NCBI GenBank assembly: GCA_023380955.1
Contig: JAMCTB010000102.1
Span: forward strand, 1 to 10,775
DNA: 10,775 nt
DNA from: Chloroflexota bacterium
GTDB taxonomy: Bacteria > Chloroflexota > UBA6077
Direction of reading: 5' to 3'
Shown: in pieces, positions 6,412 through 10,775 of the stretch
How positions within the stretch are numbered: position 1 is the stretch's first letter
How the letters are laid out: each line of letters begins with the position of its first letter
Program-made: the position numbers and the translations under genes
Notes under the pieces: model-generated
Told to the model about the DNA's origin: nothing
Databases searched by the model: none
What the model saw: only the letters and a program-made list of their open reading frames with translations

Positions 6412-7674
6412 ATGGTCGATGTGGCCGTCCCCTACGGAAAGACCCAACTCCACTTCTCCCTCCCCGATTCCACTCCCCTGACCCTGGTGAAACCGGTCTC
6501 CGCCCCTCCGGCCAGGGATCAGGCCGCCGAAGTGGCCCGGGCACTGGAAGAAGCCCTGGCGCGGCATCCCCTCCCCTCTCGGGGCAACGCCGTGGTCGTT
6601 GTCAGCGATGGCACCCGGCCGGTGCCCAACACCACCATACTACCCGTCCTGTTGCGCAGGATGGAGGCCGCTGGAATAGCCCGAGAGCGCATCTCCATCC
6701 TGGTGGGAACGGGGCTGCACCGGCCCACCAGGGAGGCTGAGCTGCCGGCCCTGCTGGGAGCGGAGGTGTGTCGCAACTATCGAGTGGCCGTCCACGATGC
6801 CCGGGATCGGGACCGGCTGGTGCCGCTGGGCGAAACCTCGCGCGGAACCCCCATCTGGATCAACCGCCTCTACCTGGAGAGCGACGTTCGCGTCCTGACC
6901 GGCATGATCGAACCCCACCAGTTCGTGGGCTTCACCGGCGGCGCGAAGAGCGTGGCCATCGGCCTCGCAGGAGAGGAAACGATCGAGGGAAACCATACGT
7001 TACTGCAGGATCCTCGCTCCCAGATCGGGGTGTACGACGGCAACCCCGCTCGGGCGGAGATGGAGGAGATCCTGGAGCGGGTGGGGGCCGACCTGGCTGT
7101 CAACGTGATCTTGAACAACGAGAAGAAGATCGTTCGGTCCCTGGCTGGTTCGCCCGTGGAGGTGGAGAGGGCCGGTGTCCAACTCTCCGCCCAGATCTGC
7201 CAGGTGGCCGTGCCGCACCCCTTCGACATCGTCATCGCCTCTCCAGGGGGGTTCCCGAAGGATCTGGAGGTCTATCAGGCCCAGAAGGCGGTGGCCCACG
7301 CCGCCATCGCCGTTCGGGAGGGCGGGACCATCGTGTTGGTAGCGGAGTGTCCCGAGGGCTCGGGGGATGCGGAGTTCGAACGGTTCATGGTCCAGTCCTC
7401 CAGCCCCGCCGGCGTCCTGGAGCGGTTCCGGCGGGCGGGTTTCCGGATGGGTGCCCACAAGGCCTTCCTGCTGGCCCGCAGCATGGTCAGGGCCCGGGTA
7501 CTGCTGGTCTCGGACCGGCTGCCGGTGGAGCTGGGGAAGAGACTGCTGTTCGAGCAGCACGGCACCATCGAAAGCGCCCTCGAGAGCGCCTTCGCTCGCC
7601 ACGGCCTCTCGGCCACCGTGGCCGTCATGCCCAAGGCGTCGTCCACCATCCCGAGGATAGCGGCGACAGGGTAG
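6412..7674 (+). CDS. larA: LarA-family nickel-dependent racemase/epimerase (DUF2088)
   Basis: The LarA family interconverts 2-hydroxyacid stereoisomers by hydride transfer using a nickel-pincer nucleotide (NPN) cofactor; members include lactate and other hydroxyacid racemases. ATG at 6412 is chosen for its AAGGAG site (6401-6406, 5-base spacing); the frame is open further upstream, but that stretch holds the promoter. The 420-residue protein has the expected length. Residues equivalent to those of Lactobacillus LarA appear in order: Asp66 and Arg69 in SDGTRP, His103 in GTGLHRP, His169 in EPHQFVGF, cofactor-linking Lys179 in TGGAKS, His195 in EGNH, and Gln289 and Lys292 in YQAQKA. The active site therefore looks intact; the substrate cannot be read. 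The NPN synthesis genes larB, larC and larE are not in the window. It is followed after 67 bases by the M29-like gene in probable operon. Confidence 0.88.
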   Translation: MVDVAVPYGKTQLHFSLPDSTPLTLVKPVSAPPARDQAAEVARALEEALARHPLPSRGNAVVVVSDGTRPVPNTTILPVLLRRMEAAGIARERISILVGTGLHRPTREAELPALLGAEVCRNYRVAVHDARDRDRLVPLGETSRGTPIWINRLYLESDVRVLTGMIEPHQFVGFTGGAKSVAIGLAGEETIEGNHTLLQDPRSQIGVYDGNPARAEMEEILERVGADLAVNVILNNEKKIVRSLAGSPVEVERAGVQLSAQICQVAVPHPFDIVIASPGGFPKDLEVYQAQKAVAHAAIAVREGGTIVLVAECPEGSGDAEFERFMVQSSSPAGVLERFRRAGFRMGAHKAFLLARSMVRARVLLVSDRLPVELGKRLLFEQHGTIESALESAFARHGLSATVAVMPKASSTIPRIAATG

Positions 7675-7741
7675 GGTCCGGCGGCTCGGCCGGCCCTCCT
7701 CGCGCGTTTGCCAGGATCAGGATAAGGAGGAGAGGACTCTA

Positions 7742-8719
7742 ATGCCAACCCTTGCTGAGATGATGAAGGGAGCCAGGACCCTGGTGGGCCCCTGCACCGA
7801 CGTCAAACCTGGGGAGACCGTCCTGGTCGTCGCCGACAGGCCGATGACCTCCATCGCCGAGGTCGTGGCCGCTGCCGCCAAGGAGCGAGGGGCGGAGGTG
7901 GTGATCGCCCTGATCGACCAGCGCTCCTCCGATTCCACCGAGCCTCCCAGGCCGGTGGCCGAGGCGATGAAGGCCTCCGACGTGATCTTCTCCGCCGTGA
8001 GCATCTCCATCACCCACACCAGGGCCGTTAAGGGGGCCGTGGCCGCCGGGGCCCGGGCCATCGCCCTCACCGCCGTGACGGAGGATATGTTGGTCTCCGG
8101 CGGGTTGGAGGCCGACTTCGTCCAGGTTAAGGCGACCTGCAGGGCCGTGGGCGAGCGGATGGCCAGGACGAAAGTGGCGCACGTCACCAGTCGAGAAGGC
8201 ACCGACCTCACCTTCCGGGTCGAGGGCCGGCGGGTCAACGTGATGCCCTGCGTGGTGGAACCGGGGGAGTTCTCTCCCGCCCCCACCGCCGAGGTGAACT
8301 TCTCGCCCATCGAGGGCAGCGCCAACGGGGTCATCGTCGCCGACGCCAGCATCCCCTACCTGGGGATCGGTCTGCTGAAGAAGCCGATCCGGTTCACCGT
8401 CAGGGACGGCTTCATCGTGGAGATCGAGGGGGGCGACCCCGAGCAGGCGGGCAAGCTGAAGGCCGCCTGGGAGCGGCAGGCCGACCCCAACGTGTACAAC
8501 GTGGCGGAGATGGGCATCGGCATGAACCCCCGGTGCCGCTTCAGCGGGATCATGCTGGAGGACGAGGGGGTTCTGGGCAGTATCCACATCGGCACCGGCA
8601 CCAACATCACCCTGGGTGGCAACGTGCAGGCCCGGAGCCACTACGACCTGATCATGAGCAAGCCCACGTTGAATTTGGACGGCGAGGTCCTGATCCAGGA
8701 CGGAGAGTTGAGGCTGTAG
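7742..8719 (+). CDS. M29 aminopeptidase / NicX-like metalloenzyme
   Basis: A 325-residue protein of the fold shared by M29 aminopeptidases (AmpS, aminopeptidase T) and 2,5-dihydroxypyridine dioxygenase (NicX). The N-terminal half (about 1-150) is a nucleotide-binding-like alpha/beta region. The C-terminal half carries probable metal ligands: Glu256 in AEMGIGMNP, Glu273/Glu275 in LEDEG, His282 in IHIGTG, and His300-x-Asp302 in SHYDLIM. EVNFSPIEGSANG (184-196) matches the family's E-x-x-x-(A/S)P-x-EGSA segment. It is shorter than typical M29 peptidases (about 370-410), so peptidase activity is not assured; a ring-cleaving or other hydrolytic role is possible. ATG at 7742 follows AAGGAGG (7724-7730) and GGAGAGG (7728-7734). 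It is likely cotranscribed with larA and converges on the response regulator downstream, with 31 bases between stop codons. Confidence 0.78.
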   Translation: MPTLAEMMKGARTLVGPCTDVKPGETVLVVADRPMTSIAEVVAAAAKERGAEVVIALIDQRSSDSTEPPRPVAEAMKASDVIFSAVSISITHTRAVKGAVAAGARAIALTAVTEDMLVSGGLEADFVQVKATCRAVGERMARTKVAHVTSREGTDLTFRVEGRRVNVMPCVVEPGEFSPAPTAEVNFSPIEGSANGVIVADASIPYLGIGLLKKPIRFTVRDGFIVEIEGGDPEQAGKLKAAWERQADPNVYNVAEMGIGMNPRCRFSGIMLEDEGVLGSIHIGTGTNITLGGNVQARSHYDLIMSKPTLNLDGEVLIQDGELRL

Positions 8720-8750
8720 ACGACCGGCCGCCCTTGGAGACGCTGTCCCT

Positions 8751-9140
8751 TCAACTCACGGAGACCCTGTGGGTCCGGGACAATATGTACTCCAGCTTGT
8801 TCACCAGGTCCGCCGGATCGAAGGGCTTCGTGATGAAGCCATCGATCCCCTCGTTGGCCAGATCCTCCACCTCCTCGAAGGTGAAGGCGGTCGCCACGAT
8901 CAGCGGCACCCGCTTCCACCTGGGATCCCGACGCAGCAGCCTGGCCAGCCTGAAGCCGGACATGTTGGGCAGGTTGAGGTCCAGGATCACGGCATCGGGA
9001 TCCGCCCTCTCCACCGCCTCGTAACCCTCCAGTCCGTCGCGAGCCGGGATGACCTGGTACCCGGCCTGCTCCAGGTTGATACTCATTATGTCAAGCATCT
9101 CGGGCTCGTCTTCAACCACCACCACTCTCGATCGCTTCAT
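8751..9140 (-). CDS. Single-domain response regulator (CheY-like receiver), distal
   Basis: A stand-alone receiver domain that takes a phosphoryl group from a histidine kinase or phosphorelay. Numbered from ATG at 9140 (129 residues) it has the acidic pair Glu10-Asp11, phosphoacceptor Asp54 in VILDLNLPNMSGF, conserved Thr84 in IVATAF and Lys105 in ITKPFDP. No output domain follows, only about 10 residues after the receiver. An in-frame GTG at 9149 would add three residues; the ATG is preferred because the protein then begins MKRSRVVVVEDE as in the family, with a GTGAAGG purine site just upstream. It lies about 50 bases downstream of a second receiver gene and the kinase, forming one operon. 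The partner or output is unknown. Confidence 0.9.
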   Translation of the reverse strand: MKRSRVVVVEDEPEMLDIMSINLEQAGYQVIPARDGLEGYEAVERADPDAVILDLNLPNMSGFRLARLLRRDPRWKRVPLIVATAFTFEEVEDLANEGIDGFITKPFDPADLVNKLEYILSRTHRVSVS

Positions 9141-9189
9141 GGCCTTCACCCAATCACCAGTCTCGCCCTGCCCCGACCCGCGATGCCCC

Positions 9190-9645
9190 TCAAGCCAGCT
9201 GTCCCCGGGCGGCCATCAGTCGGCGCCGCTTCTCCGCCAGCAGCTTCCGATGCTGTTGTCTGAGCTGGGGATCGAAAACGTGCAGGTTTATCTTCACCGC
9301 CGCTACCAGATCCTCGGGATAGAAGGGCTTGGTCATGTACTCCACCGCACCCCTCTCCAGCCCCCGGAGCACATCCTCATCGCTGACACGCGCCGTCAGC
9401 ATGATGACGGGGATACCAGATAGCTCGGGATCTGCCTCGATCCGCTCCAGAACGTCCCAGCCATCCATCTCTGGCATCAGGATGTCCAGCACCACCAGGT
9501 CGGGCTTCTCCTCCTTGACCTTCCGCAGGGCATCTTCCCCATCGTAAGCTTCAACGACGATGAATCCGTGTCCCTCCAGGTTGGCTTTGGCGATGTCCAC
9601 TATGCCCGGCTCGTCATCCACAACGAGAATACGGCTCCTAATCAT
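9190..9645 (-). CDS. Single-domain response regulator with basic helical C-terminal tail
   Basis: A 151-residue receiver protein with all key residues: Asp10-Asp11, phosphoacceptor Asp54 in VVLDILMPEMDGWD, Thr84 in IMLTAR and Lys106 in MTKPFYP. The receiver ends near residue 120. It is followed by about 30 residues rich in Arg, Lys, Gln and Leu (FDPQLRQQHRKLLAEKRRR), predicted helical, with no recognisable DNA-binding or enzymatic domain. The ATG at 9645 overlaps the stop of the kinase gene by 8 bases and has GAGGGG 7 bases upstream, so the two are translationally coupled and are probably cognate partners. The tail might mediate contact with a target, but this is inference. Confidence 0.92.
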   Translation of the reverse strand: MIRSRILVVDDEPGIVDIAKANLEGHGFIVVEAYDGEDALRKVKEEKPDLVVLDILMPEMDGWDVLERIEADPELSGIPVIMLTARVSDEDVLRGLERGAVEYMTKPFYPEDLVAAVKINLHVFDPQLRQQHRKLLAEKRRRLMAARGQLA

Positions 9646-10775
9646 GGCTGATCCCCTCTTCTGGCTCTAAGCTAAGAGCATGATCGTCGGGCCGATTGGC
9701 AGAAGACCCCTGAGAATGGGGGAGGACGAAGGCGAAGGTGCTGCCCTGGCCCAGGGTGCTTTCCGCCCAGATTCGGCCCCCGTGCGCCTCGATGATGTTC
9801 CGGCAGATGTACAGCCCTAGGCCGCTGCCCGGGGTCCTCCTGCTGTGGAGACCCTCGACCCGGTAGAACTTGTCGAACACCCTGGGAAGGTGCTGGAGCG
9901 CGATCCCGATGCCCTGATCGACGACCCGAACCTCCACCTCCGCGGTCCGCCTGTGCAGCTCCACCCGTATCGACTTGCCCATGGGTGAGTACTTGATGGC
10001 ATTGCCCAGAAGGTTGTCCATCACCAGCTCCAGCTGCACTCGATCCCCCTCCGCCTTCACCGGACGCCTGGGCGCCTCCAGTAGGATCTCCCGCCCCTTG
10101 GCCGAAGCCCTGGCCGTGGAGACCGCCACGGAGACCAGATGTGTCAGATCCACCTGGTGCGGCGAGATCTTCAACAGTCCGGACTCTATCCTGGAGACGT
10201 TGAGCACGTTCTCGATCAGCCTGGCCAGCCGGTCCGCCGCGCCGTCGATCCCCAGCAAGAAGCGCTGCACCGTCGGCTGATCCAGCGACAGCTGAGGGTT
10301 GAGCAGCGTGGATGCGTACCCCTTGATCAGGCCGAGGGGGGTCCGCAGCTCGTGGGAGACCATGGAGACGAAGTCCGACTTCATCCGGTCGACCTCGCGC
10401 AGCTTGCTGATGTCCCGGGCGATCACGACCCCCAGCCCCTCTCCCCGGGCTTCCGACCGGACGAAGGAGTAGCTGGCGGCCACGTCCCGCTCGGTGCCAT
10501 CCTTGGTCATCACCACTGTCTCAAAGTAGGGTGTCGGCTGCCGCTTCTCGATGACGTCCAGCAACGAGAAGTTCGGCTTGGGCCCCCCCGGGACGCCGGC
10601 GAGGGAGTTGAAGAGGGTCTCCTCGCATCCTCGACCCACCACTTCGTCCGCTCGCCAGCCGATCAGGGCCTCCGCCGCGGCGTTGATCCGTGCCACCCGG
10701 TTCTCCTGGTCCACGATGATGATGGCATCGGAGGTGTTGCTGATGATTGCATCCAGCTCGTCGCGGCTGGGACTG
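9638..10775 (-). CDS. PAS-domain sensor histidine kinase, N-terminus beyond the window
   Basis: Autophosphorylating sensor kinase, presumably the donor for the two following receiver proteins. The frame is open to the right edge: the residues before an internal GTG (10714) read LDAIISNTSDAIIIVD, the start of a PAS domain, so that GTG is not the true start. Visible order (numbered from the GTG): PAS/PAC domain (about -20 to 108), DHp helix with phosphoacceptor His121 in VSHELRTPL (codon 10352-10354), and a HATPase_c domain with N-box DNLLGNAIKYSP, G1 VVDQGIGI, F-box FDKFYRV and G2 GSGLGLYI. A Ser/Asp-rich tail ends with TAG, overlapping the next gene by 8 bases. No membrane segment is visible in the part present. 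The signal sensed is unknown; more domains may lie upstream. Confidence 0.95.
   Translation of the reverse strand, partial: SPSRDELDAIISNTSDAIIIVDQENRVARINAAAEALIGWRADEVVGRGCEETLFNSLAGVPGGPKPNFSLLDVIEKRQPTPYFETVVMTKDGTERDVAASYSFVRSEARGEGLGVVIARDISKLREVDRMKSDFVSMVSHELRTPLGLIKGYASTLLNPQLSLDQPTVQRFLLGIDGAADRLARLIENVLNVSRIESGLLKISPHQVDLTHLVSVAVSTARASAKGREILLEAPRRPVKAEGDRVQLELVMDNLLGNAIKYSPMGKSIRVELHRRTAEVEVRVVDQGIGIALQHLPRVFDKFYRVEGLHSRRTPGSGLGLYICRNIIEAHGGRIWAESTLGQGSTFAFVLPHSQGSSANRPDDHALSLEPEEGISHD

Noticed and set aside
7739..8641. 300-residue open frame on - strand opposite the M29-like gene
   Set aside because: His-, Gly- and Asp-rich translation with no motif; it is the antisense of a gene with clear family motifs and its own ribosome site.
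8705..8775. Possible terminator between the convergent M29-like and response-regulator genes
   Set aside because: Only a 7-bp inverted repeat (8705-8711 with 8751-8757) with a 39-base loop and a 5-bp hairpin inside the regulator gene (8763-8775) are present, with no T-tract.
1..10775. CRISPR arrays, tRNA or rRNA genes, insertion sequences, defence or toxin-antitoxin genes
   Set aside because: I looked for spaced direct repeats, tRNA-like cloverleafs, transposase motifs and small paired genes and saw none; the few gaps between genes are all under 150 bases.

Overview
This window is GC-rich, tightly packed bacterial chromosome with ordinary codon structure throughout. It holds eleven protein genes in four transcription blocks. 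Two of the genes are cut by the window edges (fabF on the left, a histidine kinase on the right). No rRNA, tRNA, CRISPR array, transposase, integrase or phage gene was seen. The gene order (fabF-accB-fabH; yqeY-pgpH-ybeY-dgkA) together with GC-rich DNA and a 7TM-HD phosphohydrolase suggests a Chloroflexota-like or Gram-positive-like lineage. That placement is inference from context, not from a marker gene.

Block 1 (1-2623, + strand) is part of a fatty-acid synthesis operon: the 3' part of fabF (elongating ketoacyl-ACP synthase), accB (biotin carrier of acetyl-CoA carboxylase) and fabH (initiating ketoacyl-ACP synthase). accB and fabH overlap by 4 bases. A short repeat-rich spacer separates fabF from accB.

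Block 2 (6346 down to 2658, - strand) is yqeY, pgpH (7TM-HD cyclic-di-AMP phosphodiesterase family), ybeY (rRNA maturation endoribonuclease) and dgkA (undecaprenol/diacylglycerol kinase). It matches the yqeY...yqfF-ybeY-dgkA neighbourhood of Gram-positive bacteria, but phoH is absent between yqeY and pgpH. yqeY has a consensus sigma-70 promoter and is followed by a strong intrinsic terminator, so the three genes after it need readthrough or their own promoter. Blocks 1 and 2 converge on a perfect 48-bp palindrome that contains the stop codon of dgkA.

Block 3 (6351-8719, + strand) is divergent from yqeY. It encodes a LarA-family (nickel-pincer type) racemase/epimerase and an M29/NicX-like metalloenzyme. 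A well-formed promoter precedes larA, and its -10 box lies inside an 8+8 bp inverted repeat that looks like an operator.

Block 4 (10775 down to 8751, - strand) is a signalling operon: a PAS-containing histidine kinase (5' end outside the window) followed by two stand-alone receiver-domain response regulators with no DNA-binding domain.

Most of the window is core metabolism and housekeeping. I found no convincing evidence of an undescribed multi-gene system. The items most worth a second look are the 48-bp palindrome, the larA promoter/operator with its racemase plus M29-like pair, and the kinase with two output-less regulators.
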